Source: Alicyclobacillus contaminans DSM 17975 | GTDB lineage: Bacteria; Bacillota; Bacilli; Alicyclobacillales; Alicyclobacillaceae | Assembly (NCBI RefSeq): GCF_000429525.1 | Contig: NZ_AUCA01000006.1 | Coordinates: forward strand, 35,178 to 99,177 | Length of the DNA stretch: 64,000 bases | Direction of reading: 5' to 3' | Shown: positions 18,161 through 27,960 of the stretch, piece by piece | Position numbering within the stretch: the stretch's first letter is position 1 | How the letters are laid out: each line of letters starts with the position of its first letter | The notes under the pieces: model-generated | The model's database searches: none | The model's input: the letters and a program-made list of their open reading frames with translations, nothing else | Told to the model about the DNA's origin: nothing | Made by a program: the position numbers and the translations under genes

Positions 18161-19699
18161 CTTTGCGTATTCCACGGCTCTAGTTTCTCGAATCACTGTC
18201 ACCTTAATTTGACCTGGGTAATCCAGCTCGTTTTCAATTTTCTTGGAAATACTCTTCGCAATGCGTACAGACTCCGCATCGTCAATCACATCCGGCTTCA
18301 CAATGATGCGCACTTCCCGTCCTGCCTGAATGGCGTATGACTTTTCCACACCCTCGAAGGACTCAGCAATGGCCTCAAGTTTTTCCAAACGTTTCATGTA
18401 AATATCCAACGTCTCTCGACGTGCTCCCGGCCGGGCTGCAGAAATGGCATCCGCAGCAGCCACGATGACCGAAACCGCTGAGCTGAACTCCACATCTCCG
18501 TGGTGCGCGGCAATGGCGTTGATGACCACTGGATGCTCGCGGTACCGTCGAGCCAGGTCTACGCCGATTTCGACGTGAGATCCCTCAACCTCGTGCGTAA
18601 CCGCCTTCCCGATATCGTGCAACAAGCCACCGCGCTTCGCGAGATTGACGTCCAATCCCAGCTCCGCCGCCATCAGACCCGCCAGGTGCGCAACCTCCAC
18701 CGAGTGCTTCAGCACGTTTTGTCCGTAACTCGTCCGAAAGCGCAAACGTCCAAGAAGCTTCACCAAATCCGGATGCATGCCGTGCACGCCTGTTTCAAAC
18801 GTGGCCTGCTCGCCTTCCTCGCGAATCAAATCATCGATATCGCGGCGAGCCTTTTCGACCATCTCTTCAATCCGAGCCGGGTGAATTCGACCGTCCGCAA
18901 CCAGCCGCTCCAATGCCACTTTGGCAACCTCTCTGCGGACCGGATCAAACCCCGACAGGATGACCGCCTCCGGCGTATCGTCAATGATCAGATCAATACC
19001 GGTCAACGTTTCCAGCGTGCGAATGTTCCGGCCTTCTCGTCCGATGATGCGCCCTTTCATCTCATCGCTCGGCAGATTCACCACGGAGACCGTGATCTCC
19101 GCCGCGTGATCCGCCGCACAGCGCTGCACCGCTGTCGCGATGATGTCGCGAGCTTTTTTCTCCGCTTCCTGACGCGCTTGCTGTTCAATCTCTTTCATCA
19201 GTACCGCCGCATCATGGCGGCTTTCCCGTTCCACGGCGGACAGGATGTGCTCCCGCGCCGCTTCCTGCGTCAAACCGGATATACGCTCCAGTTCTCGTAC
19301 CTGCTGTTGATACAGAGCCTCAATATCTGCCTGCTTTTCCTCAAGCAACCGCTCTTTTTCTCGCAAAAGTTCAGAACGTTTGTCCAAAGACTCCAACTTT
19401 TTGTCAATGGCTTCTTCCTTCTGGAGAATGCGGCGTTCCAACTTTTGCAGTTCGGCGCGTCGCTCTCGCCCTTCGCGTTCCGCTTCCTGGCGAATTCGAT
19501 GCGCCTCATCTTTGGCTTCCAACAACATTTCTTTTTGCTTTGCTTCAACGTCCTTCTGAGCCGACTCAATGATATGCAATGCCCGCGTTTCCGCAGCACC
19601 GATTTTGGCTTCCGCAATCGACTTACGAACCGCGTACCCAATCCCTGAACCGACCAGAAAGGCTACAATCACAACAACAATCCACACAAGTGGTTCCAT
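18158..19699 (-). CDS. rny: ribonuclease Y
   Basis: RNase Y is the membrane-anchored endoribonuclease that initiates mRNA decay in many Firmicutes. The 513-residue protein has one N-terminal transmembrane helix (about residues 4-23), a long charged coiled coil (about 30-195), a KH domain ([15 protein letters not shown]) and an HD domain with GLLHDIGKA and AIAAHHGD. All match Bacillus subtilis Rny (520 aa). A good sigma-A promoter lies about 85-110 bp upstream. Its functional partner, a RicA-family gene, is also in the window. Confidence 0.97.
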   Translation of the reverse strand: MEPLVWIVVVIVAFLVGSGIGYAVRKSIAEAKIGAAETRALHIIESAQKDVEAKQKEMLLEAKDEAHRIRQEAEREGRERRAELQKLERRILQKEEAIDKKLESLDKRSELLREKERLLEEKQADIEALYQQQVRELERISGLTQEAAREHILSAVERESRHDAAVLMKEIEQQARQEAEKKARDIIATAVQRCAADHAAEITVSVVNLPSDEMKGRIIGREGRNIRTLETLTGIDLIIDDTPEAVILSGFDPVRREVAKVALERLVADGRIHPARIEEMVEKARRDIDDLIREEGEQATFETGVHGMHPDLVKLLGRLRFRTSYGQNVLKHSVEVAHLAGLMAAELGLDVNLAKRGGLLHDIGKAVTHEVEGSHVEIGVDLARRYREHPVVINAIAAHHGDVEFSSAVSVIVAAADAISAARPGARRETLDIYMKRLEKLEAIAESFEGVEKSYAIQAGREVRIIVKPDVIDDAESVRIAKSISKKIENELDYPGQIKVTVIRETRAVEYAK

Positions 19700-19781
19700 G
19701 AAACTGCCTCCCTGCTCAACCCAGGCAACACTGCTGGGAACCGCTTTTTCGAGCTAGAGGCCGTAAATGATACGCAGTTCA

Positions 19782-19811
19782 ATTGTATCTTTTTGTACCA
19801 ATCGTTGTCAA
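19782..19811 (-). promoter_or_regulatory. sigma-A promoter of rny
   Basis: On the minus strand TTGACA (19806-19811), an 18-nt spacer and TACAAT (19782-19787) form a near-consensus sigma-A promoter in the gap between recX and rny, directed toward rny. Confidence 0.8.
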
Positions 19812-19877
19812 GAAACCTGGCAGGGAGGACGAGTGCGCCACGCTGTGTCTTTCAGAGGCGTTTGGAGCATGGCGTGC

Positions 19878-20561
19878 TCACCCGTCGTCGGATGAATCCA
19901 TTTGGTTCAGTACCCGGAGGATGAGTGAGGCTGGAAAACCCTTTCGCTGCAACGCTGCGCCGACCTGCTCACGACGCTTGGACGGCGGAACGTTCCGCTT
20001 GCGACTCCACATCCGGCGGGCCTGCGCCAGAGCCGCTTCGCGCTCGTCGTCTCGGTCGTCCTCTTGCATCAACGACCGCCACACAGATTCCATCACATCC
20101 GCGGCGATACCGCGCTGCTTCAGCTTCCACGAGATTTCTCTGCGACTCGCCCGCTCACGCCACGCCAGAATGTACTGTCTGGCATAATCCGCGTCATTCA
20201 CGTAACCCAATGACTGCAGGTCATCGACGATGTCGGACGCCACTTCCACAGGGCATTGCAACCGCACAAGATAACGCCGCACTTCCTCTTTCGTACGCGG
20301 ACGCAGTCGCAGATAGCGCAGGCTCTTATCCATATATAGCGCCTTGCTCTGTGCCGCTTCCAACTGGCGCATGTCGGAAGCGGACACCGGTTCACCGCGG
20401 CGGAGGCCCAAATCGGCAACCAGGCGCAGCGGAACCTCCAGCGGCTCATGTACGGCGAACAGCAACCGAACACAGCTCGGACGGCGCGGGATGTCCTCCA
20501 TCCCCATCAGTCGATCCGGCTGTATCTCATCGCTATTCGTCAAAATCAAACACCTCGTCAT
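19878..20561 (-). CDS. recX: regulatory protein RecX
   Basis: RecX modulates RecA filament stability. The protein of up to 227 residues has the RecX three-helix repeats ([45 protein letters not shown]). The start is uncertain. The ATG given overlaps recA by 29 bp but lacks a ribosome site; a TTG six codons downstream follows GAGGTG and may be the true start. The recA-recX order with overlap is common and suggests coupled, damage-inducible expression. Confidence 0.88.
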   Translation of the reverse strand: MTRCLILTNSDEIQPDRLMGMEDIPRRPSCVRLLFAVHEPLEVPLRLVADLGLRRGEPVSASDMRQLEAAQSKALYMDKSLRYLRLRPRTKEEVRRYLVRLQCPVEVASDIVDDLQSLGYVNDADYARQYILAWRERASRREISWKLKQRGIAADVMESVWRSLMQEDDRDDEREAALAQARRMWSRKRNVPPSKRREQVGAALQRKGFPASLILRVLNQMDSSDDG

Positions 20562-21579
20562 CCACTGGCGCAGCGCTCACCAAATTTGCAGTCCCCAGTT
20601 GGAATGCCTCGCGAATCTTCTGCTCAATCTCATCCGCCACTTCCGGATGTTCCTTCAAGAACTGCTTGGCATTCTCGCGTCCCTGCCCGAGGCGTTCATC
20701 ATTGTATGAATACCAGGCACCGCTTTTCTGAATCACATCAATGTCCGTCGCGATGTCAATCATGCTGCCCTCGCGGGAAATCCCTTCGCCAAACATGATA
20801 TCCACTTCCGCCTGTTTGAACGGGGGGGCAACCTTGTTCTTCACCACTTTGATCTTCGTCCGGTGGCCAACCACGTCATTTCCCTGTTTGATGGCCTCAC
20901 CTCTGCGAACTTCGAGGCGCACGGACGCGTAGAATTTCAAGGCCCGCCCACCGGTCGTGGTCTCCGGGTTGCCGAACATCACGCCGACTTTCTCCCGAAG
21001 TTGGTTGATGAAAATCGCCATCGTCTTCGATTTGCTGATGGCCCCAGCCAACTTGCGCAGCGCTTGCGACATCAGCCGGGCCTGCAAACCGACATGGGAG
21101 TCTCCCATTTCGCCTTCCAACTCATTTTTCGGAACGAGCGCCGCAACGGAGTCCACGACGATGATGTCCACCGCTCCGCTTCGCACGAGCGCTTCCGCGA
21201 TTTCCAACGCCTGTTCCCCGGTATCCGGCTGCGAAATCAAAAGCTCGTCGATATTCACGCCGAGTTTTCCCGCGTACACCGGATCCAGCGCGTGTTCTGC
21301 GTCGATGAACGCCGCCTGCCCGCCTCGTTTCTGAACTTCAGCCACCGCATGCAGGGCCACCGTCGTCTTCCCGGAGGACTCCGGGCCGTAGATTTCAATA
21401 ATTCGGCCTCGTGGAAAACCACCAATGCCGAGCGCAATGTCCAATGCAATCGATCCAGACGGCACCGTTTCCACATTCATGTTGGCGGTGGCTTCTCCCA
21501 ATTTCATGATGGAACCCTTGCCAAACTGTTTCTCAATTTGCTTTAACGCAACCTCCAACGCCGCACGACGGTCGCTCAT
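20533..21579 (-). CDS. recA: recombinase RecA
   Basis: RecA forms ATP-dependent filaments on single-stranded DNA, drives strand exchange and triggers LexA self-cleavage. The 348-residue protein has Walker [10 protein letters not shown] (about residue 65), Walker B region [12 protein letters not shown], the L1/L2 region ([21 protein letters not shown]) and the acidic tail [11 protein letters not shown] at [10 protein letters not shown] matches family starts; the longer open frame upstream is not conserved. A LexA box and sigma-A promoter lie upstream. Confidence 0.98.
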   Translation of the reverse strand: MSDRRAALEVALKQIEKQFGKGSIMKLGEATANMNVETVPSGSIALDIALGIGGFPRGRIIEIYGPESSGKTTVALHAVAEVQKRGGQAAFIDAEHALDPVYAGKLGVNIDELLISQPDTGEQALEIAEALVRSGAVDIIVVDSVAALVPKNELEGEMGDSHVGLQARLMSQALRKLAGAISKSKTMAIFINQLREKVGVMFGNPETTTGGRALKFYASVRLEVRRGEAIKQGNDVVGHRTKIKVVKNKVAPPFKQAEVDIMFGEGISREGSMIDIATDIDVIQKSGAWYSYNDERLGQGRENAKQFLKEHPEVADEIEQKIREAFQLGTANLVSAAPVDDEVFDFDE

Positions 21580-21691
21580 ATACACCATCCTATCTGCATC
21601 CCCAAATCGGCATCGAACCACCGGCGCAAACGCCCAGCCGCTCAACCTGTGGAACTAGCTTCGCGCTGTCGCCCCTCGATTCCTGCTCCCT

Positions 21692-21730
21692 ATTGTATCA
21701 ATCCCAGCACAAAATGCAAACATTTGTTCG
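21692..21730 (-). promoter_or_regulatory. recA promoter with LexA (SOS) box
   Basis: On the minus strand CGAACAAATGTTTG (21717-21730) fits the Gram-positive LexA box CGAACrnryGTTYG. It overlaps a -35 element TTGCAT (21714-21719), which is spaced 16 nt from TACAAT (21692-21697). Binding of LexA here would block RNA polymerase until DNA damage. Confidence 0.85.
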
Positions 21731-21753
21731 CCAAATCACACCGGCTTACATGC

Positions 21754-21784
21754 AGAACGGCGTGACCTCTGGCCACGCCGTTCT
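21754..21784. terminator. strong hairpin between DEAD-box gene and recA promoter
   Basis: A perfect 11-bp stem AGAACGGCGTG/CACGCCGTTCT with a 9-nt loop lies about 85 bp past the helicase stop. No U-tract follows on either strand, so it is at best a weak intrinsic terminator or an RNA-end stabiliser. Confidence 0.45.
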
Positions 21785-21866
21785 CGTTCCCGTTCGCCCG
21801 TTGTGGTTGAACAGACATTTCCGTTCCCGCGCGAGGGCGGCTCGTTCGCCCCCTCGCCGCAATGAT

Positions 21867-23447
21867 TCACCGCGTCCGCAGCCGAGGTTTCGCCGGCTCC
21901 ATATTGACGCGCGCGCCATTGATGCGGCTTTGACGCAGCGCCTCGTAGACAAATGGCGCGGATTCCTCCTCAATCTCCACGAACGTGAAGCGATCAAAGA
22001 TATCAATCTTCCCGACCACTTGGCCAGGTACACCCGCCTCTTCCGAGATGGTGCGCACCAGGTCTCCCGGGCTGACGCGTGCGCTGCGTCCGATGTTCAC
22101 GAAGAATCGAACCATGCCCGGGCTGGCGCCGGTATCGCCGAAGTCGTAGTCCGCTTCTTCCTGGCTCTCCAGTTCACCTGCGGAGGCCAGTTTCAACGCG
22201 GCGCAGGCGACATCGATGGGATCGTGCTCATCGATGATGTTGCCGAGAATTGCACGATAGTGTGCCAACCCGCCGTCCTGGATGGCTTCAATAATCCGAT
22301 TTCGCCACATTTCCGCCTGCCGTTCGGCAACGTCCGCAAGCGACGGCACTTCTCGCGCCAGCAGCTTCGCCTTGGTCTCCCGCTCAATCTGTTTCAACAG
22401 CTTAAACTCACGCGGGGTCACCAAAGTGATGGCCAACCCCCGCTTGCCGGCACGGCCCGTGCGGCCAATGCGGTGCACGTAGGATTCCGGGTCTTGTGGG
22501 ATATCGTAGTTGATGACGTGTGTCACATTGTCGACGTCGATGCCGCGCGCCGCCACGTCGGTGGCCACCAACAGCTCAACCTCGTTCTTGCGGAACTTGT
22601 TCATCACGCGGTCCCGCTGAGCCTGGCTGAGATCACCGTGCAGACCGTCGACCAGATAGCCGCGCGCAAGCAGCGCTTCGGTCAGTTCGTCCACACCGCG
22701 CTTCGTCCGGCAGAAGATGATGCCCAACTGGACGTCCTCACTGTCGACAATCCGGCACAGACTCTCGAGCTTGTTCCGTTCGAGAACCTTGTAATACACC
22801 TGATCAATCAGCGGTACCGTGACCTCGCCGCGGTTGACCGTCACGTGTTCCGGATTGCGCATGTATCGCGTGGCCAGCCGCTTGATATCCGTGGTGAACG
22901 TCGCCGAGAACAACATGGTCTGCCGGTCCTCCGGGGTCTCCCGGAGAATTGTCTCAATGTCGTCGATGAAGCCCATGTCGAGCATTTCATCTGCTTCGTC
23001 CAGCACCACGGCGCGCAGATTCTGCAGCTTCAACGTACCCCGCCGAATATGATCCAGCACGCGGCCAGGGGTGCCGATGACAATTTGCACACCCTGCTGC
23101 AGCGCACGTATCTGGTGTCCAATGGACTGCCCGCCGTAAATCGGCAGTGTCCGAACCCGCTTGTACTTGGCGATTTTCCGGAACTCCCCCGCCACCTGAA
23201 TGGCGAGTTCGCGCGTCGGCGTCAACACCAACGCCTGGACCTTCCCTTCCGTGCTGACCATATTGACCAAAGGAATACCAAACGCAGCCGTCTTGCCTGT
23301 ACCGGTCTGCGCTTGTCCAATCACGTCTCGCCCTTCCAACACCAAGGGAATGCAGGCGGCCTGAATCGGAGACGGTTCTTCAAATCCCATCTCGTCAATG
23401 GCCTGCTGCACCTTGCGATTTAGATCCAACTCTTGAAAAGCTGTCAT
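21867..23447 (-). CDS. DEAD-box RNA helicase (DeaD/CshA type)
   Basis: This is a 526-residue ATP-dependent RNA helicase for ribosome assembly or RNA decay. In order it has the Q motif (EEPSPIQAACIP), AQTGTGKTAA, PTRELAIQ, VLDEADEML, SATF, ATDVAARGIDVDNV and HRIGRTGRAG. The C-terminus adds a DbpA-type RNA-binding domain (MVRFFVNIGRSARVSPGDLVRTI), which distinguishes DeaD/DbpA-like proteins from minimal helicases. The strong downstream hairpin may end its transcript. Confidence 0.94.
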   Translation of the reverse strand: MTAFQELDLNRKVQQAIDEMGFEEPSPIQAACIPLVLEGRDVIGQAQTGTGKTAAFGIPLVNMVSTEGKVQALVLTPTRELAIQVAGEFRKIAKYKRVRTLPIYGGQSIGHQIRALQQGVQIVIGTPGRVLDHIRRGTLKLQNLRAVVLDEADEMLDMGFIDDIETILRETPEDRQTMLFSATFTTDIKRLATRYMRNPEHVTVNRGEVTVPLIDQVYYKVLERNKLESLCRIVDSEDVQLGIIFCRTKRGVDELTEALLARGYLVDGLHGDLSQAQRDRVMNKFRKNEVELLVATDVAARGIDVDNVTHVINYDIPQDPESYVHRIGRTGRAGKRGLAITLVTPREFKLLKQIERETKAKLLAREVPSLADVAERQAEMWRNRIIEAIQDGGLAHYRAILGNIIDEHDPIDVACAALKLASAGELESQEEADYDFGDTGASPGMVRFFVNIGRSARVSPGDLVRTISEEAGVPGQVVGKIDIFDRFTFVEIEEESAPFVYEALRQSRINGARVNMEPAKPRLRTR

Positions 23448-23523
23448 TGTATCATCTCACCTGTCTCAAAAATTCCCGCAAACCACTGTCGGGCTGAACT
23501 CATGATGCAGCGTGAACCGGCGA

Positions 23524-24822
23524 TTATGCATGGTCCGCCGCATCCTGACTCAAAACCTTCACCAATTGCCAGAGCGCATTTTTGCTCGACCGAATCCGAA
23601 TCTGCTCGCGCGATCCGCGGAACAAACCGCGCTCCACCACCGAACCCGTTGGCCCAGCCACGGCGATGTACACCAAACCCACCGGTTTATCCGGCGTGCC
23701 TCCATTCGGCCCCGCAATGCCCGTGGTGGCCAGGCCGTACGTCGAGCCAAGCCGTTGGCGAACGCCTTCTGCCATCTCCTTCGCCGTCTCCGCAGACACC
23801 GCCCCGTGTTCTCGAAGCGTTTCTGGAGAGACGCCGAGGACTTCCATTTTCACCGCATTCTCATAGGCGACCACGCCGCCCTTCCAAACTGCGGACACCC
23901 CGGGGACTTCCGCCATCATGGCGTTGACCATGCCCCCCGTGCAGCTCTCCGCCACCGCCACCGTCGCCCCGCAGGCCTGAAGCCCTCGATAGGCGGCCAC
24001 AGGAAGCGTGTCCTCATCCGTTCCATAAATGAACGACCCCAGGCGGCGGCGAATTTCCGATTCCATCGCACGAACCAATCCCTCGGCCTCACCGACGGAC
24101 GGCGCATTCGCGGTGATGCGTAGCAGCATCTCCCCTTCTCCGGCCAATGGAGCCAGCGTCGGATTGCTGCTTTGCATCAGATCGTGAAGCTGTTCATCGA
24201 CGTGAGATTCACCAATGCCGCAGAAGTGAAGAATCCGGGAAATCAGCACCTGTGGAGATGGAAACAAGCGCAACAATCGGGGAAGCACTTCATTTTTCAG
24301 CATCGGCTTCATTTCCAGCGGCGGCCCGGGCAGCAGGAAGTAATGCACTCCCTCATGTGCCACGTACTGGCCGGGTGCCGTTCCATTCGGATTCGGCAAT
24401 ATCTCCGCTCCCTGAATGCGCATGGCCTGCCGTCGATTCTCCTCCGGCATGGTCCGCGACCGGCTCCGAAAGAACGATTCCACCATCGCCAGCGCCTCTG
24501 GATCCAGTGTCAACGGCAATCCGAGGTGCTTGGCCACCGCATCCCGCGTCAAGTCGTCATTCGTGGGGCCGATGCCGCCCGTCAAAATCACGACATTCGA
24601 CCGCTCGGAGGCCTGTTTCAAGACTTGCACGATGCGTTCCAGGTTGTCTCCCACCGCGTGGTGATGATAGAGAAACAGGCCGTGTTCGGCCAACATCCTG
24701 GAAACGGACTGCGCATGCGAATTCAGAATCTGCCCAAGCAGTATCTCCGTACCAACCGCAATGTGTTCCGCAATACATCTCTGGTTCAATGACCCCGCCC
24801 CATTCTCATGGAGTCGACTCAC
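23524..24822 (-). CDS. cinA: CinA-like competence/damage-inducible protein
   Basis: CinA joins a MoeA/MogA-like molybdopterin-binding (COG1058) domain with a C-terminal NMN/pyroglutamate amidase (PncC) domain. The 432-residue protein shows AVGTEILLGQI near the N-terminus, LTGGIGPTNDDLTRDAVA (about residue 80), and a C-terminal VAVAESCTGGMVNAMMAEVPG with GIAGPNGGTPDKPVGLVYIA. The GTG given just overlaps the pgsA end region; a TTG 11 codons downstream after GGGGCGGGG is an alternative start. pgsA-cinA-recA is a conserved Firmicute order. Confidence 0.94.
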   Translation of the reverse strand: MSRLHENGAGSLNQRCIAEHIAVGTEILLGQILNSHAQSVSRMLAEHGLFLYHHHAVGDNLERIVQVLKQASERSNVVILTGGIGPTNDDLTRDAVAKHLGLPLTLDPEALAMVESFFRSRSRTMPEENRRQAMRIQGAEILPNPNGTAPGQYVAHEGVHYFLLPGPPLEMKPMLKNEVLPRLLRLFPSPQVLISRILHFCGIGESHVDEQLHDLMQSSNPTLAPLAGEGEMLLRITANAPSVGEAEGLVRAMESEIRRRLGSFIYGTDEDTLPVAAYRGLQACGATVAVAESCTGGMVNAMMAEVPGVSAVWKGGVVAYENAVKMEVLGVSPETLREHGAVSAETAKEMAEGVRQRLGSTYGLATTGIAGPNGGTPDKPVGLVYIAVAGPTGSVVERGLFRGSREQIRIRSSKNALWQLVKVLSQDAADHA

Positions 24823-24825
24823 AGG

Positions 24826-25404
24826 CTACCCAACATTCTCAATCACGCGTTTGTTCTTGACGAAGTAGTCAATCCCTGAAACGACAGTGGCGACAACCAT
24901 CACGTACACCATCAGCGTGTCAAAAGGGAAACCAACGTAAGAAAACGGAAAATTGTTGATAATCAGAGCGACCATCGTAACAATCTGCGACGCCGTCTTC
25001 CATTTCGCCAGCCGGCTCGCTGCAATGACGAGTCCCTCGCCAGCGGCGACCAGCCGCAGACCCGTGACGGCGAACTCGCGGCTGATGATGAGAATCGCCA
25101 CCCACGCGGACAGGCGCTGCATCTCCACCAGACTGATGAGCACAGCAGAAATCAACAATTTATCCGCGAGGGGATCTAAAAGCTTTCCGAACGTGGTCAC
25201 CATCTTACGCTTTCTCGCGATGTATCCGTCCAGTCCATCCGTGCTCGCGGCCAGGATGAACACGAGCGCAGCTATCATCTCGCTCCCCGTGGTGGTTCGG
25301 TGATTGATGGTCACAGTCCAGAAATCAAACCGAACCAGGAGCAGGAAAATCACCACTGGCACTAAAAAGATTCTGGCTATCGTAATCCGGTTAGCCAGAT
25401 TCAA
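24826..25404 (-). CDS. pgsA: CDP-diacylglycerol-glycerol-3-phosphate 3-phosphatidyltransferase
   Basis: PgsA makes phosphatidylglycerophosphate in the membrane. The 192-residue protein has the CDP-alcohol phosphotransferase signature DGLDGYIARKR...GKLLDPLADK around residues 60-90, and about five hydrophobic helices. The TTG start has GGGGAG 8 nt upstream and begins LANRITIARI, as in other PgsA proteins. Confidence 0.95.
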   Translation of the reverse strand: MNLANRITIARIFLVPVVIFLLLVRFDFWTVTINHRTTTGSEMIAALVFILAASTDGLDGYIARKRKMVTTFGKLLDPLADKLLISAVLISLVEMQRLSAWVAILIISREFAVTGLRLVAAGEGLVIAASRLAKWKTASQIVTMVALIINNFPFSYVGFPFDTLMVYVMVVATVVSGIDYFVKNKRVIENVG

Positions 25405-25570
25405 TCAAAACACTCCCCATCCCGCTGCTCAATTCATTGCTGTTCGACTGGTCTACAGCCGCCGATGCACTGTACGCATCAGGAACCAATCTTCGCCACA
25501 ATACAGTATAGCCCAGCGTCAGGAAGTCTGTCAAAACAGCTTCCCGCACCGGGCCTCACCTCCATCCGAC

Positions 25571-26065
25571 CTATCCGCGATAATTCGTAAACTGCAGCGG
25601 CACATCCAGGTCTGCCTCCCGCAGCATCTGGATCACCGCCTGCAGGTCGTCGCGGCTCTTTCCCGTCACCCTGACCTGGTCGCCCTGGATGCTGGCCTGC
25701 ACCTTCAGCTTCGTGTCCTTAATCAGCTTCGTGATTTTCTTGGCCGTATCCTGGTCAATGCCCTGCTGGAGCGTGACCACCTGTCGCACCGTGCCGCCCG
25801 AGGCCGGTTCAATCTTCCCCATTTTCAGGGCTTTCAACGAGATGCCCCGTTTCACACACTTGGTCTGCAACACATCCGTCAGGGCAGCCAGTTTGTACTC
25901 GTCGTCAGAGACGAGGACGAGCGTTTCTCCGTCGAACCGGATGTCGCTCTTGCTGCCCTTGAAGTCGAAGCGGGTCTGAATCTCCTTCAGGGTCTGATTC
26001 ACCGCATTGTCCACTTCTTGCAATTCAACCTTTGACACAATGTCAAAGGATGCGTCCTTGGCCAT
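25571..26065 (-). CDS. YajQ family nucleotide-binding protein
   Basis: This is a 164-residue member of the YajQ (UPF0234) family, with two ferredoxin-like folds. Signatures include [18 protein letters not shown] at the N-terminus, RFDFKGSK and a C-terminal [12 protein letters not shown]. Xanthomonas YajQ homologues bind cyclic di-GMP, but this has not been shown for Firmicute members. It is single-copy between rodZ and pgsA. Confidence 0.93.
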   Translation of the reverse strand: MAKDASFDIVSKVELQEVDNAVNQTLKEIQTRFDFKGSKSDIRFDGETLVLVSDDEYKLAALTDVLQTKCVKRGISLKALKMGKIEPASGGTVRQVVTLQQGIDQDTAKKITKLIKDTKLKVQASIQGDQVRVTGKSRDDLQAVIQMLREADLDVPLQFTNYRG

Positions 26066-26119
26066 TACGAACGTTTCTCCTTTCTCCCGATGGTGTATCG
26101 CCGAAGTCCGTGCATCGAT

Positions 26120-27076
26120 TCACTGCGCCTGTCCTTTGGTGACGGTCACATAGATCGGGCTGTTTGTATTTGGCAATGACAGCGACTGGCCGTTCACCGT
26201 CAAACGAACCCCAGGCGGAAACCCGAGGCGGATGCGCACGGTTTGATTCCCGGTCCATGTCCGCTGCGCTGGTGGATTCAGCGTCTCGCTCGGATCGACC
26301 AACTTTTGATCCACCCACGTCTGCAGCCAACAGCTCTGCGTGTCCTGAAGCTGAACGGTCAACGGATCCGCGGTGGCGACCACGAACGTCTGCTCACCCC
26401 CGGAGAAGGTCTGCGACACCACCTGAAGCTTCGACGCAGGTGATGTGCTCCCCGGCGCATTCCCCGTTTGGTTGCCTGGATTCGACGTGTTCCCCGGCGC
26501 GTTTGTCGCGTTGGACGAAGACGACGCATTGGAAGCGCCGGAATGAACCGTGTCCGTTTGATTCAACGTGGATAAACCCGCGTTATCCGAATGTCCCTTG
26601 CCGGGTCCGCCAATCAACCACCAGGCCGCGCCAACCACGGCGAGAATGGCGACAACGGCTGCCGTCTCTCCCCAGTAGGTCTTGCCCCGGCCTGCGCTCC
26701 GTTCACCCAGACGCACGGAAGTCGGTCGTTCCAGACGCGTGGGCTTGGTTGCCGTACGGCTCGGCTTTACACGCTGCGGCGTCGGATCCGCTTCCTGCAC
26801 CGGCTCGGGCGTCGGCTGCGAACCTTCCTCCACACCGTCGGCTTCGCCCGCCGTACCTATGTATTGTTCCAACAGTTGTTTTCCGTCGAGACCCACCGCC
26901 TCCGCATAGCTGCGCACAAACCCCCGCGCGTAGACATCACCGGGCAACAAGTCCCAGTCTCCGTCTTCCAGAGCAATCAGGTAGCGCTTGCGAATCTTCG
27001 TTTTCTCCTGCAGTTCATCCAGCGTGATATTCAACTGTTCGCGGCGATTCCGCAAAACCCTTCCCAACTCTTTCAC
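26120..27076 (-). CDS. RodZ-like cytoskeletal/HTH membrane protein
   Basis: This 318-residue protein matches RodZ/YmfM, which anchors MreB for rod-shape maintenance. The layout is an N-terminal HTH (about residues 1-70; LGRVLRNRREQLNITLDELQ), a basic linker, one transmembrane helix (about 145-165; VVAILAVVGAAWWLIGG), a low-complexity Ser/Asn/Gly/Thr periplasmic linker and a C-terminal DUF4115 beta domain. The GTG start follows GGAGGG. It is directly downstream of a ymfK-like gene, as in Bacillus subtilis. Confidence 0.9.
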   Translation of the reverse strand: MKELGRVLRNRREQLNITLDELQEKTKIRKRYLIALEDGDWDLLPGDVYARGFVRSYAEAVGLDGKQLLEQYIGTAGEADGVEEGSQPTPEPVQEADPTPQRVKPSRTATKPTRLERPTSVRLGERSAGRGKTYWGETAAVVAILAVVGAAWWLIGGPGKGHSDNAGLSTLNQTDTVHSGASNASSSSNATNAPGNTSNPGNQTGNAPGSTSPASKLQVVSQTFSGGEQTFVVATADPLTVQLQDTQSCWLQTWVDQKLVDPSETLNPPAQRTWTGNQTVRIRLGFPPGVRLTVNGQSLSLPNTNSPIYVTVTKGQAQ

Positions 27077-27120
27077 GCAGTAAACCCTCCTCTGGCCGCC
27101 ACGCCAGTCCGGATCGGCCG

Positions 27121-27924
27121 CTATTCCTCATGCCACCTGGCCGCCTCCTGTTCATACACTTCATATTGAATCGCCTCGTCAGGATCCCGGCGCAGTTCAA
27201 TCAGCAGATCAAACAACTGCCAGCCAAAATGGGAATGTTTTACAAAAATATCCGGGTGCTCAATGACGACCGGTGCCGGCAGGCGCAACACCTCATCCAC
27301 CAGCATCAGATGCCGCTCATCTCCGCGCAGCGTTGATACCGCGCCGTCGATGATGTACACCAACTCGTTGGACTCAAGCTGTTCCCGCCGAAGTTCTCGT
27401 ATTATCGTTTGCTTCAACAGGGTTGAAGATACAAACGTCCAGCGCTTGTTGGCGTAAACGCTGGCGGCCACAATCGATTCGGTCTTGCCCACGCGCGGTT
27501 GCCCTCGCATGCCAATCACCTGTCTCCCCGGCCGCTTCAACAATTCCCCGAGAAAGTCGACGAGAATGCCCAGTTCGTCGCGAACAAAGCGATAGGTGCG
27601 CGTCTCGGTGTCACTGCGCTCGATGAACTTGCCATGCCGGACCGCGACCCGGTCGCGCAAGGACGGACGGCGCAGCGCCGTCAGCTCGATATCCTCCAAC
27701 AACGCCACCATGGAGCGCAACAAGTCCACGGATTCCGGCCGCTCGGTCCGCAGCAAAAAGCCGCGTCCCGTCTCGGAAACACCGCCGAGTTGAAGAATAT
27801 TGAATCCGAGCATGCCTAACAGCGACGCCACATCGCCCAACAACCCGGGCCGGTCTTTCCGGATGCGATACTCGAAGTAGATGTCTGCAGGGTCCCCCTG
27901 CAGCCACTGCTGCATTTTCGACAT
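27121..27924 (-). CDS. YmfK-like protein (DUF3388)
   Basis: This is a cytoplasmic protein of about 267 residues from the YmfK/DUF3388 family, function unknown. It starts with an ACT-like segment (YFEYRIRKDRPGLLGDVASLLG) followed by an AAA-like region with VIGMRGQPRVGKTESIVAAS, a P-loop-like motif around residue 150, and EYEVYEQEAARWH near the end. ATG at MSKMQQWL chosen by family length. Its place next to rodZ matches Bacillus subtilis ymfK-ymfM. Confidence 0.85.
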   Translation of the reverse strand: MSKMQQWLQGDPADIYFEYRIRKDRPGLLGDVASLLGMLGFNILQLGGVSETGRGFLLRTERPESVDLLRSMVALLEDIELTALRRPSLRDRVAVRHGKFIERSDTETRTYRFVRDELGILVDFLGELLKRPGRQVIGMRGQPRVGKTESIVAASVYANKRWTFVSSTLLKQTIIRELRREQLESNELVYIIDGAVSTLRGDERHLMLVDEVLRLPAPVVIEHPDIFVKHSHFGWQLFDLLIELRRDPDEAIQYEVYEQEAARWHEE

Positions 27925-27960
27925 GCTGGTCCCGACTCCTCCCTTGCCGCACGGCAACGG